A stretch of 64,000 nucleotides of DNA from Lysobacteraceae bacterium NML93-0399 (GCA_002307375.1 NTJI01000002.1:823973-887972), one strand, 5' to 3'. Numbered from the stretch's first letter, positions 52,735-63,326 are shown. The notes: generated from the sequence alone by a model not told the origin. Numbers and translations are program-made.

Positions 52735-52898
52735 GAGAGTCCTGGCAGTGCGAGCGGCGAAGCGCGCAGTATCCCACCGGCCTCCGTACCATGGCCGATT
52801 GCGGCGCCGCGCCCGGCCTCACCCGGCCACGGCGCCGCCGCAGGCAGCATGGCCGCGCCGCGTTCGGTGCGGCCGGGGGCGAGGACGATGGAGGCAAC

Positions 52899-54653
52899 GT
52901 GGATCTGTGGCTGACGCTGGCGGTGATGGGCGGCGCGATATTCCTGTTCGTGACCGAGAAACTGCGCGTGGACGTGGTCGCGCTGCTGGTCGCGGTGGCG
53001 CTGCTGGTGCTGGGCGTGGTGACGCTGCCCGAGGCGCTGTCGGGTTTCAGCAACCAGGCGACGGTCATGGTCGCGGCGATGTTCGTGCTCAGCGGCGCCC
53101 TGCAGCGCAATGGCGCGCTGGTGGCCGCGGGCGACCTGCTGGCGCGGATCCGCGCGCCATGGCTGTTCGGCCTGGTGATGATGGCGCTGGTCACCGGCGT
53201 GGCGGCGTTCGTCAACAACACCGCGACGGTGGCGGTGTTCCTGCCGCTGGTGCTCGCGGCGACGACGGCCAACCGCTGGGCGCCGTCGAAATTCCTGATC
53301 CCGCTGTCGTACATGTCGCAGACCGCGGGCGTGTGCACGCTGATCGGCACCTCGACCAATCTGCTGGTCGACTCGATGGCGCGCGAGACGGCGGGCGTGG
53401 GTTTCACGCTGTTCGAATTCGCACCGCTGGGCATCGTCTTCGTCGGCATTTCGATGCTCTACCTGACCACCGTCGGCCGCGTGCTGCTGCCCGACCGCGG
53501 CACGCCGGGTACCGAATCGACCGACCACATCGGCCGCTACGTTGCCGAACTGCTGGTGCCTGAAACCGCCACCGTCGTCGGCCGCACCCGCGCGGCGGCG
53601 CTGGGCGACGGCCCGGGCGGGGTGGAGCTGCTCGACATTCTCCGCGACGGTCGACCGGCCCGCGGCGCGGATCTGCGCGTGGCCGCCGGCGACCGGCTGC
53701 TGCTGCGCGGGCCGTGGCAGGAGATCGACAGCGTGCGCAAGTCGCTCAAGCTGCGCTTCGACCACGTCGCGCGCGACCTCGACGGCGACATCCACGCCGA
53801 GCGCCTGCACGTGGAGGCGATGGTCGCGCCGGGCTCGCACCTGATCGGTCACACGCTGGCGGGCATGCGCTTCGGCCACACCTACCGGGCGCGCGTGCAC
53901 GGCCTGCACCGGCGGCATCTGGGCGTGCACCGGCCGCTGGACCAGGTGCCGCTGACAGTGGGCGACGTGCTGTTGCTCGATGCGCCGGCGAAGGCGATCG
54001 ACGACCTGCGCGTGGACCGCGGGCTGATCGTCCTGGGCGCACGCGCGCAGCGCAAGGTCGACACCACGCGCGCGACGCTGTCGGCGATCGTCATGGCGGC
54101 GGCGATCGCGGTTGCGGCGCTGGGCTGGATGTCGATCGTCGCCTCGGCGCTGCTGGGCTGCATCGCGCTGGTGGTGCTGCGCCTGCTCGACCCCGACGAG
54201 GCCTACGCGGCCATCGACTGGCGGGTGATCCTGCTGCTGGCGGGCATCATTCCGCTCGGCATCGCCCTGCAGAAGACCGGGGGCGCCGCGCTCGCCGCCA
54301 ACCAGCTGGTCAATCTGGTCGGGCATTACGGCCCCACCGCCACGCTGGCCGCGGTGTACGCGATGACGTCCACGCTGACCGAGTTCATGAGCAACAACGC
54401 CTCGGCGGTACTGCTGGTGCCGATCGCGCTGGCGACGGCCGATTCGCTGGGCGTCGATCCCAAGCCGTTCCTTGTGGCGGTTGCGTTCGCGGCCTCCACC
54501 AGCTTCGCCACGCCCATCAGCTACCAGACCAACACGATGGTCTACACGGCCGGCAACTACCGCTTCAGCGATTTCGTGAAGATCGGCATGCCACTCAACA
54601 TCGTGTTTCTGATCACCGCGACACTGCTGATCCCGCGCTTCTTCCCGTTCTGA
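52899..54653 (+). CDS. SLC13-type permease with TrkA-C domains
   Basis: A 584-residue inner-membrane transporter of the SLC13/DASS superfamily (dicarboxylate, sulfate and related anions). The N-terminal half of the membrane domain includes 'VALLVAVALLVLGVVTLPEAL' and 'GVAAFVNNTATVAVFLPLVLA' (SNT-type motif as NNTAT). Two soluble TrkA-C domains follow, about residues 210-390 ('VELLDILRDGRPARGADLRVAAGDRLLLRG'). The C-terminal half repeats the motif in 'TEFMSNNASAVLLVPIALA' and 'ATSFATPISYQTNTMVY'. I chose GTG 52899, which follows GGAGG, over an ATG 36 codons upstream whose product would start with an unlikely Arg-rich leader. Confidence 0.92.
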   Translation: MDLWLTLAVMGGAIFLFVTEKLRVDVVALLVAVALLVLGVVTLPEALSGFSNQATVMVAAMFVLSGALQRNGALVAAGDLLARIRAPWLFGLVMMALVTGVAAFVNNTATVAVFLPLVLAATTANRWAPSKFLIPLSYMSQTAGVCTLIGTSTNLLVDSMARETAGVGFTLFEFAPLGIVFVGISMLYLTTVGRVLLPDRGTPGTESTDHIGRYVAELLVPETATVVGRTRAAALGDGPGGVELLDILRDGRPARGADLRVAAGDRLLLRGPWQEIDSVRKSLKLRFDHVARDLDGDIHAERLHVEAMVAPGSHLIGHTLAGMRFGHTYRARVHGLHRRHLGVHRPLDQVPLTVGDVLLLDAPAKAIDDLRVDRGLIVLGARAQRKVDTTRATLSAIVMAAAIAVAALGWMSIVASALLGCIALVVLRLLDPDEAYAAIDWRVILLLAGIIPLGIALQKTGGAALAANQLVNLVGHYGPTATLAAVYAMTSTLTEFMSNNASAVLLVPIALATADSLGVDPKPFLVAVAFAASTSFATPISYQTNTMVYTAGNYRFSDFVKIGMPLNIVFLITATLLIPRFFPF

Positions 54654-54712
54654 CTGGGCAGCAAGCAGGGGCCGTGGCACCCTGCGCGGCGACCATGGGA
54701 CGGGAGTGCGCA

Positions 54713-55501
54713 ATGCGAGGCATCTGGAGCAGTGTCGCGGCGCCGCTGTCGCGCAGCGGGTTGGGCTTGCTGATGTGGAGCGGCATGACCACCGCGCTGC
54801 TGCACCTGCGGCCCGGTGGCGTCTCGACGCTGCAGACGCTGCAGCGCGCCGGCCTGCTGACCGGCATCGGGCTGCTCGTGCTCGGCAGCCTCGCAGGCGG
54901 CGCATCGCGCACGCCTCGCCGTGTATGGATCGCGACGTCTTCGAGCTGCCTGATCGCCGCGGCCCTGTGGTTGATGCTCGGAACGGACGTGCGCACCGCA
55001 ATGCCGATGCTGCCGGTCGCCTCTGGCGTGCTGCTTCTGCTTGCGGCTTTCAGCGCGGTCACCGTCGCAGCCGCGGCCCACGGCGCCGGGAACGCGCCGG
55101 CCGCGTGGCGCCACCCGCTCGTGCTGCCGGTCCATCTGCTGCTGGCGATGACCGCCGGCCTTGCGCTGTTGTATGTGCTGATGGACCGGCTGTTCGTGTC
55201 GCCCGCCGACGGTCGCACGATGCTGGCGACGCTGGCCGGCCTGGGCGCCTGCCTCGCGCTGTGCAAGGGCGTGTACTGGCGGGCGATCGGCGGACACGGC
55301 GCATGGCTGCAGCGCGGCGGCGTGGTGCTGCTGATGGCAGGCGGCCCCCTGCTCGCCTGGGGCCTGGTGCTCACCGGTCTGCCTGCCCGCATGCCACTGA
55401 TGATCGCTGTCGCCACGCTGCTGGCGGCTGCAGTCTGGGAACACCATCTGTTTCTCATTGACGGCGCCGCAGTCCCCGAGCGGACCACGCCGATTTCCTG
55501 A
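54713..55501 (+). CDS. Multi-pass membrane protein, DmsC-like at most
   Basis: A 262-residue membrane protein with about eight hydrophobic segments, such as 'RAGLLTGIGLLVLGSLAGGA', 'LVLPVHLLLAMTAGLALLYVL' and 'GVVLLMAGGPLLAWGLVLTGL'. The number and spacing of helices and 'RSGLGLLMWSGMTTALLHLRPG' are reminiscent of DMSO-reductase anchor (DmsC-type) proteins, but no molybdopterin or Fe-S subunit gene is adjacent, so I do not claim this. The start is ATG 54713, with GGGAG eight bases upstream; it follows the transporter by 59 bases. Function is unknown. Confidence 0.7.
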   Translation: MRGIWSSVAAPLSRSGLGLLMWSGMTTALLHLRPGGVSTLQTLQRAGLLTGIGLLVLGSLAGGASRTPRRVWIATSSSCLIAAALWLMLGTDVRTAMPMLPVASGVLLLLAAFSAVTVAAAAHGAGNAPAAWRHPLVLPVHLLLAMTAGLALLYVLMDRLFVSPADGRTMLATLAGLGACLALCKGVYWRAIGGHGAWLQRGGVVLLMAGGPLLAWGLVLTGLPARMPLMIAVATLLAAAVWEHHLFLIDGAAVPERTTPIS

Positions 55502-55581
55502 AGCGCGCTTCGACGGTATCGCCCATGTGATGCCGCCGCCACGAACGCTTGGGCATAATGCAGCTGGAACCGCTTACATGA

Positions 55582-56274
55582 ATGGCTGAAATGCTCGCTG
55601 GCTGGTGGCTGGCCGTCGCAGGCCTGCCGATCTACACCCAACCGCTTCCGGCCGCGCCGGAACACCCCGCCATCGTCGCCGTCGCATCGCGACAGGTGCC
55701 CTTGCGTCGTCCCTGCTACCGCCTGTCGTGCCGGGACGCGGAATGGACGGCAAGCGCGGCGCGCCAGCGAATCTGGGCGCCCAAGGCACCCGGTGTGCGC
55801 CCCAGAACCGTGAGCCAGGGGTTGGTGCGCCTGCCCGACCGCCGCTTCGTGTCGCTGCATTCGCCGTTCTCCAGCCGCGAGTTCGTGCGCTCGGGCGGCA
55901 ACCACGTGAAGTGGGACACCAGCTACGGCGTTGAAGCGATCCGCAGCCCGGAGACCACGTTGCGTCTGGAATTCGGCACAGGTGTGCGCATCGAGCCCTA
56001 CACCGATTTCGGCACCGCGGCGATCGGCCCGATCGCGCGTGGCCAGCTGAGCCTGTCACAGGAACTCGGCCGGCATGCGTCGTTCACCCAGCAGGTGCAG
56101 GTGGAGACCGGGCGCGAGAACACCTTCCTGCGGCAGACGCTGGCCTTCGACTACGAACTGTTTCCGCAGTGGACGCTGCGCTCGGATTTCGAACTGCGTC
56201 ACGACACGCTCGGCAACGGCGGCCGCGGCAGTACCGACACCGAAGGCTCGCTCAAGCTGCGCCGCACGTTCTGA
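55582..56274 (+). CDS. Putative outer-membrane beta-barrel protein
   Basis: A 230-residue protein with a hydrophobic start ('MAEMLAGWWLAVAGLPIYTQPLPAAP') and an alternating beta pattern in its C-terminal half. Strand-like segments include 'WDTSYGVEAIRSPETTLRLEFGTGVRI', 'FTQQVQVETGRENTFLRQTLAFDYELF', 'WTLRSDFELRHD' and 'TEGSLKLRRTF', ending in Phe as in outer-membrane barrels. The shape is close to DUF481/YdiY-like proteins, though I cannot confirm the family. The N-terminal 70 residues, with four cysteines or basic patches, are unlike the rest, so the true start could be later. It converges on hemC with a 14-base gap. Confidence 0.6.
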   Translation: MAEMLAGWWLAVAGLPIYTQPLPAAPEHPAIVAVASRQVPLRRPCYRLSCRDAEWTASAARQRIWAPKAPGVRPRTVSQGLVRLPDRRFVSLHSPFSSREFVRSGGNHVKWDTSYGVEAIRSPETTLRLEFGTGVRIEPYTDFGTAAIGPIARGQLSLSQELGRHASFTQQVQVETGRENTFLRQTLAFDYELFPQWTLRSDFELRHDTLGNGGRGSTDTEGSLKLRRTF

Positions 56275-56288
56275 GCGGCGTGCCGGCC

Positions 56289-57200
56289 TCAGCCCGGCAG
56301 GAACGCGCCGGCGCCGCCCTCGAGCAACATCGCGGCCACGCGTGCGCCCAGTGCCTCGCCCTCGGCCGGCGCGGATTCCCCGCCCGCACGCACCGCGCGC
56401 CCGTCCGTTGCCGAGCCGACGAGCCCGTCCAGCCGCAGGCGTTCGCCGTCCAGCCACGCGAACGCGGCGACCGGCACATGACAGCTGCCGTGCAGCGCGC
56501 GATTCATTGCGCGCTCGGCCTCGACGCAGCGCCGCGTCGGCGCATCGTCGAGCGGCGCGAACAGCGCCTGCAATTGCGGCGCATCCTGGCGACATTCGAT
56601 CGCGATCGCGCCCTGGGCCGGCGCCGGCAGCCAGTCGGGCGCATCGAGGCGGGCACGGATCCGTGATTCCAGGCCGAGTCGTTGCAGGCCCGCGCAGGCC
56701 AGCACGATGGCGTCATAGTCGCCGGCATCGAGCTTGGCCAGCCGCGTGTTGACGTTGCCGCGCAGGTCGCGCAGTTCGAGATCCGGACGCCGGGCGCGCA
56801 ACTGCGCCTGGCGGCGCAGCGACGATGTGCCCACGCGTGCGCCGTGCGGCAGCGTGTCGATGCCCTCGTAGGTGTTGCTGACGAAGCCGTCGGCATGGTC
56901 GGCGCGGGCGAGGATTGCCGGCATCATGAAGCCCGGCTCGAGTTCCATCGGCACGTCCTTGAGCGAATGCACGGCGCAGTCGGCCGCGCCGGCCTGCATC
57001 GCGATTTCCAGCTCCTTGAGGAACAGGCCCTTGCCGCCGATCGCGGCCAGCGACCGGTCCAGCACCTCGTCCCCGCGCGTACTCAGCGGGACCAGTTCGA
57101 CCTCGAGCCCCGGATGGCACGCGCGCAGGGCGGCGGCCACGTGCTCGCTCTGCCACAGCGCGAGCGGACTCTTGCGGGTGGCGATGCGCAGACGTTCCAT
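56289..57200 (-). CDS. hemC: Porphobilinogen deaminase
   Basis: A 303-residue HemC, which joins four porphobilinogens into hydroxymethylbilane in haem and vitamin B12 synthesis. The start '[25 protein letters not shown]' is the classic N terminus; an ATG two codons upstream is equally possible. '[21 protein letters not shown]' and '[17 protein letters not shown]' form the substrate region. The dipyrromethane cofactor cysteine is in '[13 protein letters not shown]'. Length matches the family. It follows algR with a 45-base gap on the same strand, the usual order in xanthomonads and pseudomonads. Confidence 0.97.
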   Translation of the reverse strand: MERLRIATRKSPLALWQSEHVAAALRACHPGLEVELVPLSTRGDEVLDRSLAAIGGKGLFLKELEIAMQAGAADCAVHSLKDVPMELEPGFMMPAILARADHADGFVSNTYEGIDTLPHGARVGTSSLRRQAQLRARRPDLELRDLRGNVNTRLAKLDAGDYDAIVLACAGLQRLGLESRIRARLDAPDWLPAPAQGAIAIECRQDAPQLQALFAPLDDAPTRRCVEAERAMNRALHGSCHVPVAAFAWLDGERLRLDGLVGSATDGRAVRAGGESAPAEGEALGARVAAMLLEGGAGAFLPG

Positions 57201-57245
57201 GCACACATTATCGGCGATCGACGCCGGCGCCGCTCGTGTCTCGGA

Positions 57246-57974
57246 TCAGAGCTGGCGGACCGCGTCGCGCAACTGCGGCACGCAACGGCGGCTGACCTCC
57301 AGCGGACGGTCGCCGTGGCGCAGCACGGCGTGGACGTGGCCGTCGAGATCGCGCCGCAGTTCGACCAGTTCATGGCGTGCCACCAGGCAATTGCGATGGA
57401 TGCGCACGAAGCGGTCGCCGAACTCGTCCTCGAGCGACTTGAGCGATTCCTCCACCAGATCCTCGCCGCGCGCGTGATGCACCACGACGTACTTCTCCTC
57501 GGCCTGCAGGTACCGCACCTCTTCGACCGGAATCAGCCGCAGGCTGCCGCGCAGCCTTGCACACAGGTGCGTGCGGCGCTTGTCGCCGTGTTCCTCTCCG
57601 ACCACGTCGCGGCCGGCAGTGAACGTACGCGCGCGTTCGACCGCGGCCTGCAGACGTTCGGGACGCACGGGCTTGACCAGATAATCGACCGCGGCCGCCT
57701 CGAAGGCCTTGAGCGCATGGGCATCGTAGGCGGTGCAGAACACCACCGCCGGCCGCGGTTCGAAGGCGCTCAGGTGACGCGCGACCTCCAGGCCATCGAT
57801 GCCGGGCATGGCGATGTCGAGCAGCACCAGCGCCGGGTCGTGCGCGGCGCAGGCTTCCAATGCGCTGCGGCCGTCGCCCACCTCGGCCACGATCTCGATG
57901 CCGGCCAGCTGACCCAGCAGCATGCGAAGGCGCTCGCGGGCGAGCGGTTCGTCGTCGGCGATCACCACCTTCAT
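57246..57974 (-). CDS. algR: LytTR response regulator, AlgR type
   Basis: A 242-residue regulator. The receiver domain begins 'MKVVIADDEPLARERLRMLL', with the phosphoacceptor Asp in 'LVLLDIAMPGIDGLEVA' and Lys in 'YLVKPVRPE'. The C-terminal LytTR DNA-binding domain shows 'EEVRYLQAEEKYVVVHHA' and 'FVRIHRNCLVARHELVELRR'. AlgR controls alginate, type IV pili and virulence genes in Pseudomonas; the role in this organism is inferred to be surface or pilus control. Its start overlaps the stop of the sensor gene by four bases (ATGA, 57971-57974), so the two are coupled. The open frame reads 21 codons further upstream, but the canonical start is here. Confidence 0.93.
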   Translation of the reverse strand: MKVVIADDEPLARERLRMLLGQLAGIEIVAEVGDGRSALEACAAHDPALVLLDIAMPGIDGLEVARHLSAFEPRPAVVFCTAYDAHALKAFEAAAVDYLVKPVRPERLQAAVERARTFTAGRDVVGEEHGDKRRTHLCARLRGSLRLIPVEEVRYLQAEEKYVVVHHARGEDLVEESLKSLEDEFGDRFVRIHRNCLVARHELVELRRDLDGHVHAVLRHGDRPLEVSRRCVPQLRDAVRQL

Positions 57975-59044
57975 GGCGCGTGTCCTCCCGGTGCCGGCCG
58001 GCGGCCGTCCATCGGCACCGGCAGCTCGATGGTGCACGCATAGCGCCCCGCGTTCCAGCCGTAACGCATGCGCGCGCGCGGGCCAAAGGCGAAGCCAAGC
58101 CGGTGCGCGATGCTGCGTTGCGCATGGCCGGCGCCCTGCGCCGGGGCGTCGTCAGGCGGTAGCGACGGGTTCGACACCTCGATCACCAGCAGGCCTTCCG
58201 CGCACGACACGCGCACATCGATGGTGCCGCCCTCGGGCAGGCGCGAGATGCCGTGCAGCACGGCGTTCTCCAGTACCGGTTGCAGCACCAGCCGCGGCAT
58301 CGACAGCGACCACGGAAGCGCTTCGTGCAGTTCCCAATGCACCTGCAGGCGATCGCCCAGACGCAGTTGTTCGATCGAGAGGTAACGCTCGGCCAGCGAG
58401 ACTTCATCGCGCAAGGTGGAACTGCCTTCACCAGCGCCCAGCGCGGCACGGAACAGGTCCGACAGGTCGAGTACGGCGCGCTCGGCGACGACGGGATCGC
58501 GCCGCAGCAGGGTCGCGATCATGTTCATGCTGTTGAACAGGAAATGCGGCCGGATCCGCGCCTGCAGCGCATCGGCCTCGGCGCGCGCGTGGGCGCCCAC
58601 CTGCGCCTGCCAGCGGTCGATGACGTAGAAGTAACGCAGTGCGATGGCCGTCAGCAGGCCCACCACCGCGGCGCTGCCGCCGACGAAGCGGCCGAGTCCG
58701 GGCAATTCCCCGGCCTCGCCGACGCTGGCGAACAGGCCGTGGACGATTGCCGAGGCGACCAGCGCGACCACCATGGCCAGCGCCACGGCGACCACGGCGC
58801 CCACGCGCACCGGACAGCGCGCCAGCAGCCGACGGCTCACGCACAGCAGCACGGTCACCGACAGCGCCAGCCACAGTGCGTAGCCGCTGGCTGACGCGAA
58901 GGCCGACAGATCCCAGGACGCGCCGGCGCCCGGGGCGAGCACCACGACGAGGACGGTCAACTGCGCCAGGCCGAGCATCGCCAGCACTCGCGGCAGCCGG
59001 CACAGGTCCGGCAACCACAATCCGTCGGGCGCCATGCGCGCCAT
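57971..59044 (-). CDS. algZ: LytS-type sensor kinase, AlgZ/FimS type
   Basis: A 357-residue sensor of the LytS/YehU kind. Four or so N-terminal membrane helices include 'VLAMLGLAQLTVLVVVLAPG', 'VAVALAMVVALVASAIVHGLF' and 'GSAAVVGLLTAIALRYFYV'. The His_kinase domain follows, with the phosphoacceptor in 'ARIRPHFLFNSMNMIATLLR'. The ATPase region has 'LVLQPVLENAVLHGI', with an incomplete N box for a classical HisKA protein, as is usual in this group. It overlaps algR by four bases and starts five bases from the carboxylesterase stop. AlgZ in Pseudomonas phosphorylates or dephosphorylates AlgR; function here is by analogy. Confidence 0.92.
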   Translation of the reverse strand: MARMAPDGLWLPDLCRLPRVLAMLGLAQLTVLVVVLAPGAGASWDLSAFASASGYALWLALSVTVLLCVSRRLLARCPVRVGAVVAVALAMVVALVASAIVHGLFASVGEAGELPGLGRFVGGSAAVVGLLTAIALRYFYVIDRWQAQVGAHARAEADALQARIRPHFLFNSMNMIATLLRRDPVVAERAVLDLSDLFRAALGAGEGSSTLRDEVSLAERYLSIEQLRLGDRLQVHWELHEALPWSLSMPRLVLQPVLENAVLHGISRLPEGGTIDVRVSCAEGLLVIEVSNPSLPPDDAPAQGAGHAQRSIAHRLGFAFGPRARMRYGWNAGRYACTIELPVPMDGRRPAPGGHAP

Positions 59045-59048
59045 GGCG

Positions 59049-59735
59049 TCAGCCTGCCGCGAAACGCTGCTCGAGCCAGTCGCCGAGGGCGACGATTTCC
59101 TCGGCGCAGACCGAGTGCGGCATCGGCCAGATGTGCCAGGCGACGTCGAAGCCCGCGTCGCGCAGCCACGCGGCGCTCTGCTCGCCGGCGCCCATCGGCA
59201 CGACCGGGTCCTGATTGCCGTGCGCCATGAACACCGGCTGCGCGCAGGCGCCCTCGACCAGCGCAGCGCCCGCGGTCCGGGCGGCGGGCAGATACGTCGA
59301 CAACCCGACCAGCCCGGCGAGCGGCGTACGACGCCGCAGGCCCGCGGCCAGCGTCACCGCGCCACCTTGCGAGAAGCCGGCAAGAATCACGCGCGAGGCC
59401 GGCACGCCGCGCGCCGCCTCGCGTGCGATCAGCGCTTCGACCTGCGCCACCGATTCGAGCACGCCGGCTTCATCTGCGCGGTTGGCGAGATCGAAATCGA
59501 CGATGTCGTACCAGGCGCGCATGGGCACGCTGTTGTTGATCGTGACCGGACGGACCGGCGCGTGCGGGAACACGAAGCGGATCGCCGGCCACTGCGGCCG
59601 CACCAGCTCGGGCACGATCGGCACGAAGTCATGGCCGTCCGCGCCCAGTCCGTGCAGCCAGATCACGGCCCAGGCGGGCGACGGGCCGGTTTCGCGTTCG
59701 ATGCAGTCGAGCAGTGCGGGAGTCGTGTCGGACAT
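59049..59735 (-). CDS. Carboxylesterase (phospholipase/carboxylesterase family)
   Basis: A 228-residue alpha/beta hydrolase of the carboxylesterase/lysophospholipase family. The start at ATG 59735 gives 'MSDTTPALLDCIERETGPSPAWAVIWLHGLGADGHDF', with the oxyanion-region HGLGADGHD. The nucleophile is in 'VILAGFSQGGAVTL', the Asp in 'AHGNQDPVVPM' and the His near 'WPMPHSVCAEE'. Enzymes of this family hydrolyse short-chain carboxylic esters and lysophospholipids in the cytosol. It lies between opgH and algZ on the same strand, with only four bases to algZ, so it may be transcribed with the two-component genes. Confidence 0.94.
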   Translation of the reverse strand: MSDTTPALLDCIERETGPSPAWAVIWLHGLGADGHDFVPIVPELVRPQWPAIRFVFPHAPVRPVTINNSVPMRAWYDIVDFDLANRADEAGVLESVAQVEALIAREAARGVPASRVILAGFSQGGAVTLAAGLRRRTPLAGLVGLSTYLPAARTAGAALVEGACAQPVFMAHGNQDPVVPMGAGEQSAAWLRDAGFDVAWHIWPMPHSVCAEEIVALGDWLEQRFAAG

Positions 59736-59787
59736 GTGCAGGCGGAAGATGGCGGATGCGGCAGTGTAAGCGCTGGCCGCGATCGCC

Positions 59788-61653
59788 TCAGCCGTGCACG
59801 GTCGTCGCCTCGGGATCCGGCGCGCCCAGATGCAGATCGCCACGCAACTCGCCGGCCCGCACCAGGACATCCGGCGGCGCGCGCTCCTCCGGCGTCGCGA
59901 ACAGGCCGGCACGCTGCAGGGCCAGTCCGATCCTGCGTGACGATGTCAACCGCACGATCGGGATCGAGCCCACAAGCCCGATGATCATCGGCGACATCCA
60001 CAGCGCCAGCATCGGCGACATCATCCAGGCGCCCAGGCCCATGATCGCGCCCAGTGCAGTCGTGCCGCGATAGTTGCGCCACAGATCGCCCCAGGTCTGA
60101 CGGCCATCGTCGCGCTGCTGCGCATCCCAGCCCGAATCGCGACCGGCCAGCACTTCGGCGACGCCGCGCGATTGCACGTACATCGTGATCGGCGCCATCA
60201 GCGCCGCCAGTATGTTCTCGATCAGCAGACTGACGAAGCCGCGCAGCGCACCTCCGCACCCGCGGCGCATGCGCCGGCTCGCCATCGTGGCGATGAACCC
60301 GAAGATCTTCGGCGCAAACAACAGCACCATCGTCAACACGAACACGCCGAGGAAACGGCCGTCGTCGATCGCCATCCAGTAGCCGGCCGGCGACATGCCC
60401 TCGATAAAGGCACCGTGTTGCAGCGGAATCGCCAGGCCGATCAGCACGAGCATCGCCCACAGCGGCGCGGTGAGGTAATGGCCGATACCGATCAGAAAGT
60501 GCCAGCGGCTCACCCAGTGCAGCCCGCGGGCCGGCAACACGCCGCCGTGCTGGAGGTTGCCCTGGCACCAGCGCCGGTCGCGCACGAGCATGTCGGTCAG
60601 TGTCGGCGGGCCTTCCTCGTAGCTGCCTTCGAGCGTGGGCACCATATGCAGCGCCCAGCCGCCGCGTCGCAGCAGCGCCGCTTCGACGAAATCGTGACTC
60701 AGCACCGCGCCGCGGAAAGGCGTGGTGCCCTTGAGTTCGGGTAGACCGCCGTGAGCTGCGAAGGCTTGCGTGCGAATCAGGGCATTGTGGCCCCAGTAGT
60801 TGCTTTCCGCGCCGTGCCACCAGGCCACGCCGTGCGCGATCACCGGCCCGTACATGCGACCGGAAAACTGCTGCATGCGCGCGAACACCGTGGCGCCGTT
60901 GACGATGACCGGCAAGGTCTGCACCAGGGCGACATCGTCGTTGGCCTCCATCGCGGCGGCCAGACGCACCAGCGTGTCGCCGGTCATCAGGCTGTCGGCG
61001 TCCAGGATCAGAAACTGCGGATACGCCCCGCCCCAGCGGCGCACCCAGTCGGCGATGTTGCCGGCCTTGCGCTCGTGGTTGTCCTCGCGGCGCCGGTAAT
61101 GGATGCGCGCCTCCGGGCAGAACGCGCGCAACCGCTCGAATGCCAGCCACTCGCGGCGATGCAGCCCGGCATCGCGGGTATCGCTGAGCACGAACAGGTC
61201 GAAATGTTCGCCCTGCCCGGTGGCACGCAGGGATTCGTAGATCGCCTGCAGACCGGCGAACAGGCGCTCGGGATCCTCGTTGTAGGTCGGCATCAGCAGG
61301 GCGGTGCGCACGTGCAGCTCGGGCAACGGCGCGTGGGGATCGATGCCCAGCCGCGCGGGCCTGCGCTGCAGCACCAGAACGAAACCGGCCAGCGAGCTGG
61401 CGAAGGACTGCGCAATCCAGGCGAACAGCGGGACGAACACCAGCAGCAGCAAGCCTTCGAGCAGGTCGATGCCCCCGATCCGCAACAGCCACCAGATCTG
61501 GTACGCCGCGAGCAGGGTCAGCGCCGCCGTCGTGGCGAGAATGAAACCGCGCCGCCAACCCATGCCCGTGGGTGCGCTACGCAGCGGTCTGCGGACCAGC
61601 TCGCCTTGGCGCAAGGACTGGATTGGCATCGAAACCGGCGACTGCGGGGGCAT
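59788..61653 (-). CDS. opgH: Glucans biosynthesis glucosyltransferase
   Basis: A 621-residue OpgH (MdoH), the inner-membrane glycosyltransferase that makes the beta-1,2-glucan backbone of periplasmic glucans. It begins with two membrane helices, followed by a GT2 catalytic domain with '[16 protein letters not shown]', '[12 protein letters not shown]', '[18 protein letters not shown]' and '[12 protein letters not shown]', and more membrane helices at the C terminus. I placed the start at ATG 61653, 20 bases after the opgD stop, giving '[13 protein letters not shown]'; an in-frame ATG 24 bases later is an alternative. The frame is open upstream into opgD. It is shorter than the E. coli enzyme (847) at the N terminus, as in other xanthomonads. 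Confidence 0.94.
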   Translation of the reverse strand: MPPQSPVSMPIQSLRQGELVRRPLRSAPTGMGWRRGFILATTAALTLLAAYQIWWLLRIGGIDLLEGLLLLVFVPLFAWIAQSFASSLAGFVLVLQRRPARLGIDPHAPLPELHVRTALLMPTYNEDPERLFAGLQAIYESLRATGQGEHFDLFVLSDTRDAGLHRREWLAFERLRAFCPEARIHYRRREDNHERKAGNIADWVRRWGGAYPQFLILDADSLMTGDTLVRLAAAMEANDDVALVQTLPVIVNGATVFARMQQFSGRMYGPVIAHGVAWWHGAESNYWGHNALIRTQAFAAHGGLPELKGTTPFRGAVLSHDFVEAALLRRGGWALHMVPTLEGSYEEGPPTLTDMLVRDRRWCQGNLQHGGVLPARGLHWVSRWHFLIGIGHYLTAPLWAMLVLIGLAIPLQHGAFIEGMSPAGYWMAIDDGRFLGVFVLTMVLLFAPKIFGFIATMASRRMRRGCGGALRGFVSLLIENILAALMAPITMYVQSRGVAEVLAGRDSGWDAQQRDDGRQTWGDLWRNYRGTTALGAIMGLGAWMMSPMLALWMSPMIIGLVGSIPIVRLTSSRRIGLALQRAGLFATPEERAPPDVLVRAGELRGDLHLGAPDPEATTVHG

Positions 61654-61673
61654 CGCAACCCGTTGCAGGTCGC

Positions 61674-63206
61674 TCACGCGCTCCACCGGGCGGTCCAGGT
61701 TTCCGACAGCGGCGCACCATCGCGATGCAGGCGCAGGCGCAGTTCGCTGCTTGCACCGTCCGGCGCGAATTCGAAACCGACACGCCAGCCGCCTTCGGCG
61801 CGCGTGTGGACCACCGGGTTGTCGATGCGGCCGCGGCTCGCGGCAATGTCGAGTTGGGGCGTCTCTGCCGAGGTCGGCCCGCCTTCGAAATCCACGACCC
61901 ACAACCGCGCCGGCGCGCCGGATCCGGGGCGCGCGCCCACGCGCGTGGCGACGACGTGGGCGAGCTCGGGATTCCAGCGTTTCGATGCCGTCCAGTGCAG
62001 CCGGTAACGCCAGCGGCTCTCGCGGCCTGTTACCAAGGCAGCGGCCGGCCGCCAGAACGCGACGATGTTGTCGTGGTATTCGTCCGCGGTGGGAATCTCC
62101 ACCAGATGCACCTCGCCCGCGCCCCAGTCGTCGAGCGGCTCGACCCATGCGGAGGGGCGCTTCTCGTAGCCGGCCTCGGCATCCTGGAAATCGGAAAAAC
62201 TCCGCTTGCGCTGCATCAGGCCGAAAGCCTTGGGCGCGCGGTCCTGGAAGCCGCTGTGCTGCACCGCGCCGGGGTTGTGCAAGGGGCGCCAGACCTGCTC
62301 ACCGGTCCCGGTCCACAGGCCGAGGCCATCCGAATCGTGGACCGCGGGACGGTAGTCGTCGATGCCGACCCGGTCGGAGGCGTCGAAGTGGAACATGCTC
62401 GTCAACGGCGCGATCCCGGCATTGTGCAGATCGACACGTGGAAACAGGCGCGCGTCCACGTCGAACACCGTGTCGTCGCCGGGTGTGATCTCGAACCGGA
62501 AAGCGCCCGAAACACTCGGCCCGTCGAGCAGCGCATCGACGGTGATCGCCGCGGCCCCGGGAGCGGGCCGGTGCAGCCAGAAGCTGCGGAACGCCGGGAA
62601 TTCCTCGGGGCCCGGATCCCCGCTGCCCAATGCCAGTCCGCGCGCCGACAATCCGTAGGTCAGCCCGCGGGCGACAGCGCGGAAGTAGCTCGCGCCGAGA
62701 AAGACGCACAACTCGTCGAAGTACGTCCGGCCGTTCAAGGGCGCGTGCAGGCGAAACCCGGCAAAGCCGGTGTCTGCCGGCAGATCCGGGGCGGGATTGG
62801 GGCTGTAGTCGAACAGGGCGGTGGAGAACGCGACCGCGCGGGCCTGTCCCGCTTCCACGACATGGATGTCGACTCGCGGCTTGAACAAGAACCCGCGGTG
62901 GAAAAACTGCGCCTGGAAGTCGACGCCGTCCGCGTCCCGCCACAGCGCCTGATCGCCGCGGTAGCGGAAATCCCGGTATTGATCGTAATCGGCGCCCGCA
63001 AGCGCAGCCGGCAACGTCGTGTCCGGAGCCCGGAAGGGGGCTGCCGCGGTATCGCGGGCAAGCTGCACGAGTTGCTCGAAATCGAACGCCTCCGGCGTAG
63101 CATCGCTGGCGGCAGCCGAAAGCGCAGGCCACCAGGTCGCCAGCAGCGGCGACACCGCCATCGTCGTCAGTACGTCACGTCGTCGCACACAAGCCCCGGT
63201 TCGCAT
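61674..63206 (-). CDS. opgD: Periplasmic glucan biosynthesis protein, OpgD type (Tat signal)
   Basis: A 510-residue OpgG/OpgD-family protein that acts in the periplasm on glucans made by OpgH. The twin-arginine signal ('[19 protein letters not shown]') marks it as OpgD rather than OpgG. The MdoG-like core begins '[21 protein letters not shown]', then '[17 protein letters not shown]', and ends in the C-terminal Ig-like domain ('[24 protein letters not shown]'). It is 20 bases upstream of opgH on the same strand, a clear operon. The gap of 120 bases to the tRNA gene should hold the promoter. Confidence 0.95.
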   Translation of the reverse strand: MRTGACVRRRDVLTTMAVSPLLATWWPALSAAASDATPEAFDFEQLVQLARDTAAAPFRAPDTTLPAALAGADYDQYRDFRYRGDQALWRDADGVDFQAQFFHRGFLFKPRVDIHVVEAGQARAVAFSTALFDYSPNPAPDLPADTGFAGFRLHAPLNGRTYFDELCVFLGASYFRAVARGLTYGLSARGLALGSGDPGPEEFPAFRSFWLHRPAPGAAAITVDALLDGPSVSGAFRFEITPGDDTVFDVDARLFPRVDLHNAGIAPLTSMFHFDASDRVGIDDYRPAVHDSDGLGLWTGTGEQVWRPLHNPGAVQHSGFQDRAPKAFGLMQRKRSFSDFQDAEAGYEKRPSAWVEPLDDWGAGEVHLVEIPTADEYHDNIVAFWRPAAALVTGRESRWRYRLHWTASKRWNPELAHVVATRVGARPGSGAPARLWVVDFEGGPTSAETPQLDIAASRGRIDNPVVHTRAEGGWRVGFEFAPDGASSELRLRLHRDGAPLSETWTARWSA

Positions 63207-63326
63207 TCAGGTCCGCGGCAATGTAACGGGACGCTTGTAAGTAACTTGCGAACGGTTGCGCGCGCGACCCGGCGACATGCATGACGCGGATCCCGGTTTC
63301 GCGCGCAAGCCGGCAGATCAGCAGAA

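Noticed and set aside
61654..62148. Longer OpgH starting inside opgD
   Set aside because: The extra 165 codons overlap certain opgD sequence and have no hydrophobic or conserved features; the gap start at 61653 is preferred.
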